From assembly GCF_000975055.1 (NCBI RefSeq), contig NZ_BBRB01000005.1:173735-237734 (forward strand): a DNA stretch of 64,000 nt, written 5' to 3'. The position numbers were made by a program, and so were the translations under genes. Below the pieces are notes generated by a model. It made no database searches. It saw only the letters and a program-made list of their open reading frames with translations, and was not told the DNA's origin. This document shows, piece by piece, positions 1 to 9,819 of the stretch (the stretch's first letter is position 1; every line of letters starts with the position of its first letter). The DNA comes from Demequina sediminicola (lineage in GTDB: Bacteria; Actinomycetota; Actinomycetes; Actinomycetales; Demequinaceae).

Positions 1-767
1 TCGCCGTCACGAATCGCATCCTTCGCGAACCGCACAGCCGCCTCGTACTCCCCTGGTGCGCTGCGTTGCCGCACGTCCTGTTCGCCGGACTCAGGACCCA
101 TCACGGAAACCTCTCCCGCAGGGGCATCCCGAAGGGCTGCCTCCATCTGGTCCAACCTGGTCACCGCGTGCGCGTGCGCACTTTCGACGCCAGTGTCGCG
201 GGCATTGGCATTGATCGCGTTGGCGATCAGCCATACCGAGCCGTCATGGTGGTCGATTGCCGCAACATCCGTGGCGAGCAAGAGCATCGCATCGGGTACG
301 TCAATGTCTCGAGGCGCCTTCGCGGGAAGTGTCGGCTCCCACTGGCGAATGATGTCCCAGCCGAGCACGCCCACCATGCCACCCGTTAATGGAGGCATTC
401 CAGGGATCGGAGCGGTGTGAAGCTCCTTGAGGACTTCACGGATTGCCGAAAGGGGTGCGCCATCTGCAAGTCCCACAGGCACATCGCCTGCCCAACTCGC
501 ATCATCTCCACGCACAGACAGCGTCGCGCGTGAGTGGACCCCGACGAATGAGAAGCGGCCGCGCGTCCCATCTGGCTCTGACGACTCCAGGATGAATGTT
601 CCTGGACGCTCCTGCGCCAACGCGGAGTACACAGCGATCGGTGTCAGGCTATCGGCCAGCACACGCCGCACGACAGGCACCACCCGGTGCGTGCTCGCGA
701 GTTCCGAGAACGTGTCGAGGGGCGGCCACGTCTGTCCCCACTCGGCTGGTACATGGAGCTTGCTCAT
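1..767 (-). CDS. trpE: Anthranilate synthase component I (partial, C-terminus outside window)
   Basis: Chorismate-binding subunit that, with the TrpG glutaminase, makes anthranilate for tryptophan. About 255 N-terminal codons are present; the gene runs off the left edge, so no stop is seen. The translated start is [20 protein letters not shown], followed by [19 protein letters not shown] and the typical TrpE stretch [19 protein letters not shown], whose ESS motif belongs to the tryptophan feedback site in this family. The ATG overlaps the hisI stop as ATGA, so translation is probably coupled. The catalytic chorismate-binding domain lies outside the window, so the component I versus PabB distinction rests on N-terminal similarity and his/trp context. 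Confidence 0.9.
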   Translation of the reverse strand, partial: MSKLHVPAEWGQTWPPLDTFSELASTHRVVPVVRRVLADSLTPIAVYSALAQERPGTFILESSEPDGTRGRFSFVGVHSRATLSVRGDDASWAGDVPVGLADGAPLSAIREVLKELHTAPIPGMPPLTGGMVGVLGWDIIRQWEPTLPAKAPRDIDVPDAMLLLATDVAAIDHHDGSVWLIANAINANARDTGVESAHAHAVTRLDQMEAALRDAPAGEVSVMGPESGEQDVRQRSAPGEYEAAVRFAKDAIRDG

Positions 768-1123
768 GGGACCTGTCCCAGGCTTACAGGAAGTTCCCCA
801 CCGGCCTCGAAGCAACTGACGGTGCCGGTATGGCACGCAGGTCCAGTTTGCGACACTGTGAGCAGCAACGCATCGCCATCACAGTCGAGCTCGACTGAGT
901 GGACCTGCTGTACGTGTCCTGATGTGTCGCCCTTGCGCCACAGTTCTTGGCGTGACCTACTCCAGTAGACCGCTCGACCGGTCGTCAGCGTCAAGTTGAG
1001 TGCGTCGTCGTCCATCCACGCGACCATCAAGACCTGCCGGGTGTCACGTTCCTGAACTACCGCGCACACCAAACCGTCGGGCGTGCGCTTCAACCGCTGG
1101 GCGATACTGGGGTCTAGTGACAT
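764..1123 (-). CDS. hisI: Phosphoribosyl-AMP cyclohydrolase
   Basis: Opens the adenine ring of phosphoribosyl-AMP, the third step of histidine synthesis; cytosolic metalloenzyme. The 119-residue protein has the usual length for a stand-alone HisI (no HisE fusion). The metal site is visible as D80-C81-D82-x-D84, and C97 and C104 follow in [10 protein letters not shown], the classic Zn/Mg ligand set. I chose the ATG at 1123 ([11 protein letters not shown]) over an in-frame start 8 codons upstream because AAGGA sits 8 nt before it. It ends in a 4-nt ATGA overlap with trpE. A 77-nt gap separates it from the ABC exporter genes, so it may have its own promoter. Tryptophan and histidine genes are commonly joined in this order in actinomycetes. 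Confidence 0.95.
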   Translation of the reverse strand: MSLDPSIAQRLKRTPDGLVCAVVQERDTRQVLMVAWMDDDALNLTLTTGRAVYWSRSRQELWRKGDTSGHVQQVHSVELDCDGDALLLTVSQTGPACHTGTVSCFEAGGELPVSLGQVP

Positions 1124-1200
1124 GGCGACTATCCTTCCACGACCCACCAGGTGGATCGTGCATCAGTACATCGGCGCAGCCGAGACAATATTGGCCGTGG

Positions 1201-2985
1201 CTAGCGAGTCTGTGAAACCCACGCGTCGTGCAGTGCAGCATAGGCGCCATCTGCGGCGACGAGCTCCCGGTGCGGCCCCACTTCAATAAGTTCGCCGTCC
1301 TTCATCACCGCCACTGTGTCAGCACGCTCAGCCGTCGACAGGCGGTGGGCGATGACTACGGCGGTACGTCCCTGCATCAGGCCTTCGAGAGCCCTCGAGA
1401 TGCGGACCTCAGTGGCGGGATCAACGGCGCTGGTGGCCTCGTCGAGGATCAGCAGCTCGGGATCACGCAGATACGCACGCGCAATCGACACTAGTTGGCG
1501 TTCCCCTGCGCTCAGGAGCTCGCCGCGCGGGCCAACCTCTGTGGCAAGGCCGAGCGGCAAGGCGTCGACCCAGCCTTCAAGGCCCAGCGACTCAAATGCT
1601 GCGCGAGAGCGATCTTCGAGTTCGGACTCAGACGCTTCAGGGAGCGCATAGGCCAGATTCGACAAGATTGAGCCGTCGAAGAGGAACCCCTCCTGCGGCA
1701 CAACAGCGATTGACCGTCGCAACGAATCGTGTGGCACATTCTTCACATCAACCCCGCCGACTTTCACGGTGCCTTCGGTAGGGTCGAAGAACCTCGACAT
1801 GAGTCGGGCCAATGACGTCTTGCCCGAACCCGTGGTGCCGACAAGCGCGATACGTTCTCCTGCTGCGACCTTGAGATCAATGCCCTTCAGAACCTCAGGG
1901 CCTCCGGGGTAGGTCAGACGCACGCCCTCAATATCGAGGTCTCCTCGGCCATGAGGAATGGGCGTACCGTCCTGACCGGGGTCGTCGACGGTGACTTCTT
2001 GGTCCACGAGTTCCAGGACTCGTCGCCAGCCCACAACAGCACGCTGCATCTCAGCGAGCATCTCAATAATCCACATCAGGGGACCAGAGAATTGGTACAC
2101 AAGGAACACCATTGCCACGACGGTTCCGACGCTCATGTCGCTGTTCACGACCATGACGGTGCCGCCCACGAGCGCTAGTCCGGTCGCAAGCCACTGCCCC
2201 ACGACCGTCGACGAGAAGTTCACCGAAGCCAGGCGCGAAGCCCGCTTCTCCGCGGCGAGGATGTCGTCGTTCTCCTCGTTCAGTTCGTCGCGCATGCGCT
2301 GCTGCACACCGTAGGCGCGGATGGTTGAAACACCGACGATCTGTTCCGAGGTGCGCCCGAGTAGATCGGCCATCTGCTCGCGGACATGGCGGAAAGCCTC
2401 CTGCACACGGGGCTGGATCCACAGCAGCGAGAACACCATCGGCACGAATGCCGCGAGGATGATCAGTGCGAGCTCCCACGAGTAGGCCACCATGACGAAG
2501 AACACAATGACCGACTCAAGGGCCGCAATGATCATCGCGGCACCAGTCCACTGCATGAGGTCTCGAACCGTCTCGACGTCGCCGGTCACGCGTGACACAT
2601 AGCGACCGCGCTGCTCTTCATTTTGTGTGAGGACGGAGAGCTCGTGAACTTTGTCGAAGGCAGTGATGCGAAGCGTCGCGAGGCCACGTTCGGAGGCCTT
2701 CACCATGCGGATCCGGACACGCCACGCCAAAACGGATGTGATGACCAGAAGCACCGCACCAATCGACGCGTAAATCACGACGACGTCCAGGTCAACGCCG
2801 CCTGGCGCCAGCAATCCGAAGTCAGTGATGCGCTGGGTGAGGAACGGCACTGCTGCGCGCCCCGACGCGGCGAGCGCTGCCAACACCAAGGTGACCCAGA
2901 GGCCCGCCTTCAGTTCAGGGCTCACTTCAAGACCGCGACGGAACATGCCGCGTGCGGTGCTGGAATCTGCTTTCGACCGCTTCAT
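1201..2985 (-). CDS. ABC exporter half-transporter, catalytically canonical NBD
   Basis: Membrane-spanning half of a type IV (MDR-like) ABC exporter, 594 aa: an N-terminal six-helix transmembrane domain (about residues 25-310) and a C-terminal ATPase. Walker A is GTTGSGKT, the Q-loop is VVPQEGFLF, Walker B is LLILDEATSAVD with the catalytic Glu, and the switch His is present (IAHRLST). The signature is degenerate, LSAGE instead of LSGGQ. The ATG overlaps the stop of the partner half as ATGA, so the two are co-translated and should form a heterodimer. The substrate cannot be read from the sequence. Its place between hisF and hisI suggests co-expression with biosynthesis, not a proven link to histidine. 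Confidence 0.9.
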   Translation of the reverse strand: MKRSKADSSTARGMFRRGLEVSPELKAGLWVTLVLAALAASGRAAVPFLTQRITDFGLLAPGGVDLDVVVIYASIGAVLLVITSVLAWRVRIRMVKASERGLATLRITAFDKVHELSVLTQNEEQRGRYVSRVTGDVETVRDLMQWTGAAMIIAALESVIVFFVMVAYSWELALIILAAFVPMVFSLLWIQPRVQEAFRHVREQMADLLGRTSEQIVGVSTIRAYGVQQRMRDELNEENDDILAAEKRASRLASVNFSSTVVGQWLATGLALVGGTVMVVNSDMSVGTVVAMVFLVYQFSGPLMWIIEMLAEMQRAVVGWRRVLELVDQEVTVDDPGQDGTPIPHGRGDLDIEGVRLTYPGGPEVLKGIDLKVAAGERIALVGTTGSGKTSLARLMSRFFDPTEGTVKVGGVDVKNVPHDSLRRSIAVVPQEGFLFDGSILSNLAYALPEASESELEDRSRAAFESLGLEGWVDALPLGLATEVGPRGELLSAGERQLVSIARAYLRDPELLILDEATSAVDPATEVRISRALEGLMQGRTAVVIAHRLSTAERADTVAVMKDGELIEVGPHRELVAADGAYAALHDAWVSQTR

Positions 2986-4856
2986 CCGATGTACCCCGCT
3001 TCCTGGTCCGCCTGACGGCGTGAGTCTTCTTCATATGCCAGTACCAGTTCGCGGTATCCCGGGTCACGGTCAACGAGTTCCGCATGCGATCCGGAATCGA
3101 CGACTGAACCATCTTCGACGTGCACCACATGGTCCGCGAGCAGGATTGAGGCCAAACGGTAGGCAATGATCAACACCGTCGGACCCGCACCATCGGCGCT
3201 CAGGCCTTTGAGGATGTCCTGTTCGACCTTAGGGTCAACGGCGCTCGTGGCGTCGTCGAGGACGAGCACACGCGGCTGTCTCACCAGCGCGCGAGCCAAC
3301 GCGATGCGCTGGCGTTGACCACCGGAGAGGTTCATTCCGCGTTCTGCGAGCGTGGCGTCCAGCCCGGAGAGGCCTTCCGGTGCGATCGCCTCAACGACGT
3401 CCGCGACATTTGCGTTGCGAAGCGCCTCCCACACCTGCTCGTCTGAGAAATCTTCGCCGAGAGTGATGTTAGCCCGCACTGTCCCTGCGAATACAAAAGC
3501 AGTTTGAGGTACGAGCGCAACGTGGGAGCCAAGGCTCGCAATGACCTCTAGGTCATGATCGTCGAGCGTAATAGTGCCGTTTGTCGGGCTTGCCAAGCGC
3601 GATGCCGCGAGAGCCACCGTGGACTTGCCCGAACCCGTAGCACCCACGAGCGCCGTGATGGTCCCCGGCTTCAGTTCAAGAGATACCTCACGCAAAATGA
3701 CTGCGAGGTTGCCGTCACCGTCGTCGGCGCCAATATCGGCACTGTCGAACTTCACCGCACCTGCGCCTTCAGCAGCGACCTTCCGGGTGCCGGGCTCGTC
3801 GACCTCGGTCGCGGCCTGTGCAATCGCGCCGATTCGACGGAATGCCACCAAGGCTTGCGGCATCTGCCCGAGCACCCAACCCAGACCACGAATGGGCACC
3901 GCCATGAGGGTGACCAAGTAGATCGCGGACACCACGTTACCTACGGAAACGAAGCCGGCATCGGCTCGGAATGCGCCCACCACCATCAATGCCACAGCGC
4001 CAAGCGGAACCACGAGATCCATCAGTGGCTCGAACCAGGCGCTGGTGCGGCCCACACGAATGTCAGCATCGCGTAGCCCTGTCACGGACTCACGGAACCG
4101 GGCACTCTCGATACCCTCGGCACCCAAAGCCTTGACGACGGTGCCGCCTTCGAAACTCTCATGCGCGATGGTGGAAACCTCTGCGCGACGTGACTGTCCG
4201 AGGTCCCACTGAGGAGTAATGACCTTCTCGTAGGCCACGTTGATCGCGAAGATGACGGGGACGACAGCGAGACCGGTGACAGCGAGCCATGGGTCCATCT
4301 GCCACATTGACCAGCCAGCCGCGAACATCATCACGAAGGACCCCACAGTAAAAGCGAAGGGGTGCAGCGTGTTCGTAGCCGACTCTGAATCGGAAGACAT
4401 CGCTGATAGCAAGCGTCCGGATGGGTTCGACCGGTGCCACCCCAGGGGAAGGCTCGCCAAGGCATCAGCCACCACGCGGCGGTGGCGTGCTGCCACTCCT
4501 GCCACAGCAACTCCCTGTGCCCAGCGACGGAGTCCCACAAGCACTGCGTTGACAAGGCCGATGCTCAAGAAGACAGCGCCAGCAATCCAGATGGCGGTGA
4601 CAGGGTCATCGGTGAACCGCGTCCATGGGCCCTGAATGGCTGAGCCTTCAGAAGCGGGGATGACGATGTCGTCGGTGATGTCGCCAAGGAGCGTGCCGAA
4701 CACCACTGTCAGGGTGGAGAAGAGCGCCGCAAAAACAATGGCCCATGTGAAGTACTTGCGTTCAGTGCGCATCGCATGCCGAATAAGCTGGAATGCTTTG
4801 TGGTTAAAGGAGCCTGACAACTCGTAGTCTTCAGCAGCTCCGTTCAGGCGGCTCAC
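2982..4856 (-). CDS. ABC exporter half-transporter with degenerate ATP site
   Basis: Partner half of the heterodimeric exporter, 624 aa, with a transmembrane domain (about residues 30-340) followed by an ATPase. Walker A (GATGSGKST) and the signature (LSGGQRQR) are canonical. The catalytic Glu after Walker B is replaced by Asp ([11 protein letters not shown]) and the switch His by Tyr (IIAYRLAS). Together with the LSAGE signature of the other half, this gives one competent and one degenerate ATP site, the known layout of asymmetric exporters such as TM287/288. The start ATG overlaps the hisF stop by 4 nt. There is a longer-than-usual linker (about residues 350-380) before the NBD. Confidence 0.9.
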   Translation of the reverse strand: MSRLNGAAEDYELSGSFNHKAFQLIRHAMRTERKYFTWAIVFAALFSTLTVVFGTLLGDITDDIVIPASEGSAIQGPWTRFTDDPVTAIWIAGAVFLSIGLVNAVLVGLRRWAQGVAVAGVAARHRRVVADALASLPLGWHRSNPSGRLLSAMSSDSESATNTLHPFAFTVGSFVMMFAAGWSMWQMDPWLAVTGLAVVPVIFAINVAYEKVITPQWDLGQSRRAEVSTIAHESFEGGTVVKALGAEGIESARFRESVTGLRDADIRVGRTSAWFEPLMDLVVPLGAVALMVVGAFRADAGFVSVGNVVSAIYLVTLMAVPIRGLGWVLGQMPQALVAFRRIGAIAQAATEVDEPGTRKVAAEGAGAVKFDSADIGADDGDGNLAVILREVSLELKPGTITALVGATGSGKSTVALAASRLASPTNGTITLDDHDLEVIASLGSHVALVPQTAFVFAGTVRANITLGEDFSDEQVWEALRNANVADVVEAIAPEGLSGLDATLAERGMNLSGGQRQRIALARALVRQPRVLVLDDATSAVDPKVEQDILKGLSADGAGPTVLIIAYRLASILLADHVVHVEDGSVVDSGSHAELVDRDPGYRELVLAYEEDSRRQADQEAGYIG

Positions 4857-5623
4857 CTGACGTCAATTCCGCGCGTGCGCATGTAGTCCTTCACTTCACT
4901 GATTTTCAAGGTGCCAAAGTGGAACACGCTGGCAGCCAGGACTGCGTCGGCTCCAGCTCGGGCGGCATCCACAAAGTCCTGCGGCCTACCCGCCCCGCCA
5001 GAGGCGATCACTGGGATCGTGACACGAGAGCGCACCTGCTCAAGCATCTCCAGGTCGAAGCCCGACGTGGTGCCATCCGCGTCCATCGAATTCAACAGGA
5101 TCTCCCCCGCACCCAAATCCTGCACTTGTGCGGCCCACTCCACAGCATCGATCCCTGTGCCGCGGCGCCCGCCGTGAGTGGTCACTTCAAATCCCGATTC
5201 AGTGGTGGATTCGCCTTGGCAGCGACGCGCGTCCACGGACAAGACCAAGACCTGCGCGCCAAAACGTGACGAAATCTCATTGATGAGTTCGGGGCGAGCA
5301 ATGGCGGCCGTGTTCACTCCGACCTTGTCCGCACCGGCGCGGAGCAACCGGTCGACGTCTTCGGGTGAGCGCACTCCCCCGCCCACCGTCAGGGGGACAA
5401 AGACCTGGTCTGCGGTGCGGCCCACAACGTCGTATGTCGTGGCCCGGTCGCCAGACGATGCTGTGACGTCGAGAAAAGTCAGTTCGTCAGCGCCTTCGCT
5501 GCCATACGCCTGGGCCAGCTCAACGGGGTCGCCGGCGTCGCGGAGGTCAACGAAGTTCACGCCTTTGACGACCCGCCCAGCATCTACATCGAGACAGGGA
5601 ATAACTCTGACTGCTGCGCCCAT
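4853..5623 (-). CDS. hisF: Imidazole glycerol phosphate synthase, cyclase subunit
   Basis: Cyclase subunit that combines PRFAR with ammonia delivered by HisH to give imidazole glycerol phosphate and AICAR. The 256-residue TIM barrel begins [14 protein letters not shown] and carries both catalytic aspartates, D12 (PCLDVD) and D131 (LSVDARR), plus the phosphate-binding loops [10 protein letters not shown] and [11 protein letters not shown] use ATG 5623 because its A is shared with the upstream TAA stop (TAATG); an in-frame TTG six codons earlier would overlap the FKBP gene. HisH is not in the window. It heads a translationally coupled run into the two exporter genes. Confidence 0.96.
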   Translation of the reverse strand: MGAAVRVIPCLDVDAGRVVKGVNFVDLRDAGDPVELAQAYGSEGADELTFLDVTASSGDRATTYDVVGRTADQVFVPLTVGGGVRSPEDVDRLLRAGADKVGVNTAAIARPELINEISSRFGAQVLVLSVDARRCQGESTTESGFEVTTHGGRRGTGIDAVEWAAQVQDLGAGEILLNSMDADGTTSGFDLEMLEQVRSRVTIPVIASGGAGRPQDFVDAARAGADAVLAASVFHFGTLKISEVKDYMRTRGIDVR

Positions 5624-6615
5624 TACGCTTTCGGACTCCAAACATCGAGGATATCGACCACTACGACCATCGTGCCGCGCAACGCGTATCCGGCGCTACC
5701 CGGGATCAGCATCTCCACGCGGGATCCCTCGGAATGGTCGAGGAGCCCCGACACCATTCCTGGGGTTGCCTTTCCGGCACTCATATCGAGGAGCAAAGGG
5801 GCTCGTTCAGCTTCCCAGGTGGAGTCAAAAATGTCACCAGCGGACCATGACTCATGCGCGGCACCGTCACCATCATCGAATGTTCCCTCACCGTCGGCGT
5901 AGTAGAACATCGTGTAGTTCATCGTCACGCGCGAGTCGGCAGTAATCTGTGGTCCCGCGCCCTTGACCAACGTTGCAGTTTGTAGTTCAGACACCGGTTG
6001 CGCGTCCTCAGCGATCGTGATGCTTGGCGCCCCGTCCTCACCGATGTCCACAACGGGCATGCCGGGCACGGGTTCCTGGTCCTCACCTACGGCGTGGTCC
6101 GCTCGCACGTCCACGACGAGGCCTAGCGGAGGCGCTTCACTCGGCTCGCCATTTTCCGTATCAAGGCCTTCGCCGAGGTTATTGTCCCCACCTCCAGTGA
6201 CGAGTTCGGCGGGTTCCACCGTGAGGACACGGGCACCTTCGTGCGCATTGATCAGGACGTCGTAGAGCGCCTGGCCTACAGATTCGGGGCTCAGGACATA
6301 TGGCGCTGGAGAACCATCGAAGGTGTTAATGACCACATCCGCCGAGTCGAGTGACTCTCCGTAGACGTCGAGGAGAAGCGACTGACCTGGAACGAGCGCC
6401 TCACCTTCCCCGTCCCACAGCAATTCCGTCTGCGCGGACTCGTATTCGAGGCCCGTTTCGTACTCCAAGGACGGGGCAAGGGAGTCGCTTGTACCGACCA
6501 CGATCTGGTCGATGTCCCCCAACAACGACGGCGATGCCTCAGTCTCTGGCGACGGCCCCGTGCATGCCGCCAGCGCGACTGCACTCACCGTGGCGATGAT
6601 GGCAATGCGGCGCAT
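5623..6615 (-). CDS. Lipoprotein with tandem FKBP-type peptidyl-prolyl isomerase domains
   Basis: 330-residue secreted protein. Residues 1-18 form a lipoprotein signal peptide ending in the lipobox LAAC, so the mature protein should be anchored outside the membrane. Two FKBP-like domains follow: one at about residues 60-150 ([14 protein letters not shown]...) and a clearer one at about 215-328 ([32 protein letters not shown]). The first looks divergent and may be inactive. The start is supported by AAGGA 7 nt upstream. An FKBP lipoprotein directly downstream of pafA is a recurring arrangement in actinomycetes. Role inferred: folding of exported proteins. Confidence 0.85.
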   Translation of the reverse strand: MRRIAIIATVSAVALAACTGPSPETEASPSLLGDIDQIVVGTSDSLAPSLEYETGLEYESAQTELLWDGEGEALVPGQSLLLDVYGESLDSADVVINTFDGSPAPYVLSPESVGQALYDVLINAHEGARVLTVEPAELVTGGGDNNLGEGLDTENGEPSEAPPLGLVVDVRADHAVGEDQEPVPGMPVVDIGEDGAPSITIAEDAQPVSELQTATLVKGAGPQITADSRVTMNYTMFYYADGEGTFDDGDGAAHESWSAGDIFDSTWEAERAPLLLDMSAGKATPGMVSGLLDHSEGSRVEMLIPGSAGYALRGTMVVVVDILDVWSPKA

Positions 6616-6665
6616 GAGGTAGTCCTTTCAGGGTGGTCGAGGCAGACTCAGGATTCTAACCCGGT

Positions 6666-8039
6666 CTAGTGCCCTTCAATCTCCTTGACCAGGGCTTGCA
6701 CACGTGCGTCTTCATTTCTGAAAGGGTCCTTGAGGAGTACCGTCTGGTGGGCGCCGGTGAGCTTCAGATGAACCCAGTCGACGGTGTAGTCCAGCGAGGA
6801 CCCGAGTGCCGCCTTGATGAACTCGCCTCTCAGCCGTGCCCGAGTTGAGGTCGGAGCGACAGCCTTGGCCCGCTCGATCTCTTCCTCCGTGATGACTCGC
6901 TTCACCAAGCCTTGGTCGAGCAACTTGTAGTAGAGGCCGCGCTGGGGCGAAACATCATGGAAAGCGAGCTCTAGACGCGCCAAGCGCGGGTCATCGAGGC
7001 TGCAGTCCAACCTTTCCTGATAACGAGTCACAAGCCGATGTTTGATGGCCCAATCCAGCTCTGTCGCGACGAGGTCAAAGCGCTGCTCCCGTACGGCGCG
7101 AAGTCCGCGCTCCCACAGGTCGAGGATCTTGTCCACCTCTGCGGTGCGTTCGATAGTGCCATCCACGTGCGACTGAACGGCCTCCAGGTAGGCCCACTGA
7201 ATGTCGACAGCGCTCAGGTGCCGGCCATCCGCCAACTCCACGGTGGCCGTACCCGTCATGTCGTGAGCGACGGTCCTGATCGCTTGCATCTCGTTCGCAA
7301 GAGTGAAGTCCGGCAGAACCGCGTGTGCTTCCATCAGGCGAAGCATCAAATCCGTGGCGCCGACCTTGAGCAAGGCCGTGGGCTCTGCCATGGTCGAATC
7401 GCCCACAATGACGTGCATGCGTCGATAGAGCTCAGCGTTGGCATGCGGTTCATCCCGCGTGTTAATCATGGGCCGTGAACGTGTGGTCGCGGAGCTCAAC
7501 CCCTCCCACATGTGGTCAGCACGAGGCGAGAAACTGTAGTGCGCGCCCTGCGGGGTTCGAGTGATGCATCCCGCTCCCGTCACGACTTGCCGCGTGATCA
7601 GGAATGGCAAGAGGGCCGATGCGAAGGCACGGAAATCTGCACGTCTGCGCACCAGGTAGTTCTCGTGGCATCCGTAACTGTTACCTGCTGAGTCCGTGTT
7701 GTTCTTGTAGAGATGAATCGTGCCGTCGATGCCGGCCTCAGAGAGCCGTCGCTCGCCATCCGCGATGAGGTCGTGCACGATGCGCTCACCTGCCTTGTCG
7801 GAGGCGATCAGGTCCGTGAGCGTGTCACATTCCGCCGTCGCGTACTCAGGGTGCGCGCCCACGTCTATGTAGAGACGCGAGGCATTCGGCAGAAAGACAT
7901 TCGACGAGCGCCCCCACTCGACCACAGAACGGAACAGGTGCCCCGCGACTTCTTCAGGAGTGACCGCGCGTGCCTGTGGCGCGTCGAGGTGAAGGCCGAA
8001 CTCAGTCTCAAGGCCAAAGATGCGCCGCTCGCGTGGAAC
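6666..8039 (-). CDS. pafA: Pup--protein ligase PafA, 5' end unresolved
   Basis: Attaches deamidated or Glu-ending Pup to substrate lysines. About 450 residues match the family across its length: RRIFGLETEFG at the N-terminus, WGRSSNVFLPNASRLYIDVG, HPEYATAECD, HLYKNNTDSAGNSYGCHENY, WEGLSSATTRSRP, NTRDEPHA, and VDWVHLKL near the C-terminus. The problem is the start. The conserved N-terminus is encoded in frame from 8027 downward, but between the in-frame TGA at 8127-8129 and GTG 7925 there is no ATG, GTG or TTG. Starting at 7925 would remove the nucleotide-binding strand with its conserved Glu (LETEF). The 5' limit given here is nominal. No Shine-Dalgarno sequence is seen near 8030-8060. See the findings for the frameshift, non-AUG and sequence-error alternatives. 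Confidence 0.85.
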   Translation of the reverse strand, partial: VPRERRIFGLETEFGLHLDAPQARAVTPEEVAGHLFRSVVEWGRSSNVFLPNASRLYIDVGAHPEYATAECDTLTDLIASDKAGERIVHDLIADGERRLSEAGIDGTIHLYKNNTDSAGNSYGCHENYLVRRRADFRAFASALLPFLITRQVVTGAGCITRTPQGAHYSFSPRADHMWEGLSSATTRSRPMINTRDEPHANAELYRRMHVIVGDSTMAEPTALLKVGATDLMLRLMEAHAVLPDFTLANEMQAIRTVAHDMTGTATVELADGRHLSAVDIQWAYLEAVQSHVDGTIERTAEVDKILDLWERGLRAVREQRFDLVATELDWAIKHRLVTRYQERLDCSLDDPRLARLELAFHDVSPQRGLYYKLLDQGLVKRVITEEEIERAKAVAPTSTRARLRGEFIKAALGSSLDYTVDWVHLKLTGAHQTVLLKDPFRNEDARVQALVKEIEGH

Positions 8040-8086
8040 GTCAAGCGGCGGCGGGACGTCGAATCCTACGGCTGGGGAGGTCGCGA

Positions 8087-8266
8087 CTACTGCCCACCCT
8101 TTTGCACGAAGGACCGTACGAACTCCTCAGCGTTCGTCTGCAAAGAGTCATCGATCTCGTCGAGAAGACTGTCGAGCGCATCGGTACTTTCGGCCTTAGC
8201 CGGTGCCGGCATGGGCTCCGGGGCGTCGTCTTCGTAGCCGTGGCTTGATGAGTGTGTCTGAGGCAT
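8087..8266 (-). CDS. pup: Prokaryotic ubiquitin-like protein Pup
   Basis: 59-residue, mostly disordered protein modifier. The acidic C-terminal half carries the family signature: [16 protein letters not shown] followed by [10 protein letters not shown]. It ends in Gly-Gly-Gln, so Dop must deamidate the terminal Gln to Glu before PafA can ligate it to lysines. It lies between dop and pafA on the same strand. ATG 8266 is preceded by TAGACT and a 6-nt gap, so its mRNA is probably leaderless. The last codons, CAA AAG GGT GGG CAG TAG, contain the heptamer discussed under pafA. Confidence 0.95.
   Translation of the reverse strand: MPQTHSSSHGYEDDAPEPMPAPAKAESTDALDSLLDEIDDSLQTNAEEFVRSFVQKGGQ
8096..8102 (-). 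other. Candidate -1 slippery heptamer at the end of pup
   Basis: Read on the minus strand in the pup frame, the bases are A AAG GGT, which fits the X XXY YYZ pattern. A one-base backward slip re-pairs as AAA GGG and continues TGG GCA GTA GTC, exactly the frame that encodes the PafA N-terminus 23 codons later. The shift would bypass the pup stop at 8087-8089. No stimulatory structure was identified, and the heptamer partly follows from the conserved QKGG codons, so chance is possible. Confidence 0.3.
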
Positions 8267-8272
8267 CTTTGC

Positions 8273-8278
8273 AGTCTA
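8273..8278 (-). promoter_or_regulatory. -10 box for leaderless pup
   Basis: TAGACT on the minus strand, 6 nt before the pup ATG. The spacing would place transcription initiation at or next to the A of ATG. The same hexamer and spacing recur upstream of trmI. It lies just inside the short gap after the dop stop, so pup (and pafA) can be transcribed apart from dop. Confidence 0.6.
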
Positions 8279-8286
8279 GTGCGCGA

Positions 8287-9816
8287 CTAGCCGCGCTGGG
8301 CCGCGAGCGCATCGATGTATGGATGCGTGCTCATGTGCGGGTCATCGAGGTGCACGACCTCGAGCTCCCCGTGGTCAGCTTCGTGGTCGATGACGACAGA
8401 TGCCCATCCGGCTGCATCGACCAGTTCAGGCCGGGCACGAATCAGCTTCGCGCGCACCGCTGCGCGTGTATCTCGCGGTGCACGCCGCGTGGCTTCGTCC
8501 ACTTCAGCATCGTCCGTCAGGCGCGCGACCTGGCCAGCTTTCTCGAGTCGAGCTGCCCACCCGTCGCCGAGCGTGCTCCATTGAACGTCCACTGCCGCCA
8601 AACGTGCGTCGCCCCAATCCAGAAGTTCGGTGTTGCCGTCACGGTCTGTGGTCGCGTGCCGTTCTCTGAGACGCCCAAGCAGCGACAGTTTCGCCGCCCA
8701 TTCCACGTCCTTGGCCGCCGACAGAGGGTCCCGTTCAAGCGCATCGAGGACACGTTCCCAGTGCGCCAACACTGTGTGGTCACTGGCATCTTCTGCATAG
8801 GCACGGCAAATACCCAACAGCGCCCTTTGAATCTGCATTGCACTGGCGTGCTCTCCTGACTCGAGCTCGAGCGGCACCAAGAGCGACAGGTCCCGTGACA
8901 CGGTCTGCACGGCAGCAACGGGATTCTTGATGACCAGGGTCTCGAGACGGTCGTCACCAGCCTCGATTGCGGACAAGACCATGGAGGTGGCGCCAACTTT
9001 AATGAGGGTCGGGACCTCAAAACAGTTGGCGTCACCGATGATGACGTGCAGACGCCTCCACTGTGACCTGTCGGCGTGTGGTTCATCTCGGGTGTTGATG
9101 ATCGGACGCCTGAGCGTGGTTTCCAGGCCGACCTCGGCCTCCATGTAGTCCGCACGTTGGGAAATCTGGAATCCGGGTTGTTCGCCCCGTTGTCCGAGTC
9201 CTACGCGGCCTGCTCCGATCAGTACTTGACGGGTCACCAGATGCGCCGTGAGGTACCGAGAAACGTCATCGAAGTCGATGTCTCGGCGCACAAGGTAGTT
9301 CTCGTGGGTGCCATAAGACGCACCTTTGCCGTCGACGTTGTTCTTGTAGAGCGCCAGCGCAAGCCCCTCGTCGCGGGTGTAGCGCTCGGCGGCCTTCAGC
9401 GCGATGGCATCACCGGCACGGTCCCACAGCACTGCGTCGCGAGCACTGCGAACTTCAGGTCCGGAGTACTCAGGGTGTGCGTGGTCGACGTAGAACCGTG
9501 CGCCGTTGGCGAGGACTGCGTTGAGATGGGCGGGGTCTTCCCACGAGCCTCGTCTGCGGCGCAGTGTCACTCCCCCGGCCGTGCCGTCCCATTCGGGTGC
9601 ATCGGTGAGGAGATCTGCATGCGCCTGCGATCTGTCTCGCCTATGTCCACGCTGGTCTTGGAGTGGGTCTTCACCGCCGTAGTCCCATCGGGCCGTGTGT
9701 CCACCCGCTTGTGCGCGGCAAGCTTCAACAAGTCGTGAGGACATGAGGATGGGGTTTGCCTGCGGATTGCGCGGGTCCGCGATGCCGTATTCGGTTTCGA
9801 TACCGACAATCCGCAT
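8287..9816 (-). CDS. dop: Deamidase of Pup / depupylase
   Basis: Paralogue of PafA with a glutamine-synthetase-like fold. It converts the C-terminal Gln of Pup to Glu and removes Pup from substrates. 509 residues. The N-terminus MRIVGIETEYGIADP has the conserved nucleotide-binding Glu motif. The Dop-specific loop (residues about 37-75, with WDYGGEDPLQDQRG) separates it from PafA. ARFYVDHAHPEYSGPE, LYKNNVDGKGASYGTHENY and NTRDEPHAD match the family. The gene begins 3 nt after the mpa stop with GGGAGG 8 nt before the ATG, so it is coupled to mpa. Its presence fits a Pup that ends in Gln. Confidence 0.95.
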   Translation of the reverse strand: MRIVGIETEYGIADPRNPQANPILMSSRLVEACRAQAGGHTARWDYGGEDPLQDQRGHRRDRSQAHADLLTDAPEWDGTAGGVTLRRRRGSWEDPAHLNAVLANGARFYVDHAHPEYSGPEVRSARDAVLWDRAGDAIALKAAERYTRDEGLALALYKNNVDGKGASYGTHENYLVRRDIDFDDVSRYLTAHLVTRQVLIGAGRVGLGQRGEQPGFQISQRADYMEAEVGLETTLRRPIINTRDEPHADRSQWRRLHVIIGDANCFEVPTLIKVGATSMVLSAIEAGDDRLETLVIKNPVAAVQTVSRDLSLLVPLELESGEHASAMQIQRALLGICRAYAEDASDHTVLAHWERVLDALERDPLSAAKDVEWAAKLSLLGRLRERHATTDRDGNTELLDWGDARLAAVDVQWSTLGDGWAARLEKAGQVARLTDDAEVDEATRRAPRDTRAAVRAKLIRARPELVDAAGWASVVIDHEADHGELEVVHLDDPHMSTHPYIDALAAQRG

Positions 9817-9819
9817 GGG

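Noticed and set aside
1144..1154. Palindrome CCACC-A-GGTGG upstream of hisI
   Set aside because: Too short to assign to a regulator; at this G+C content such repeats are common by chance.
6666..7925. PafA starting at GTG 7925
   Set aside because: Rejected as the true start because conserved PafA sequence continues in frame for about 34 more codons upstream and includes the nucleotide-binding motif.
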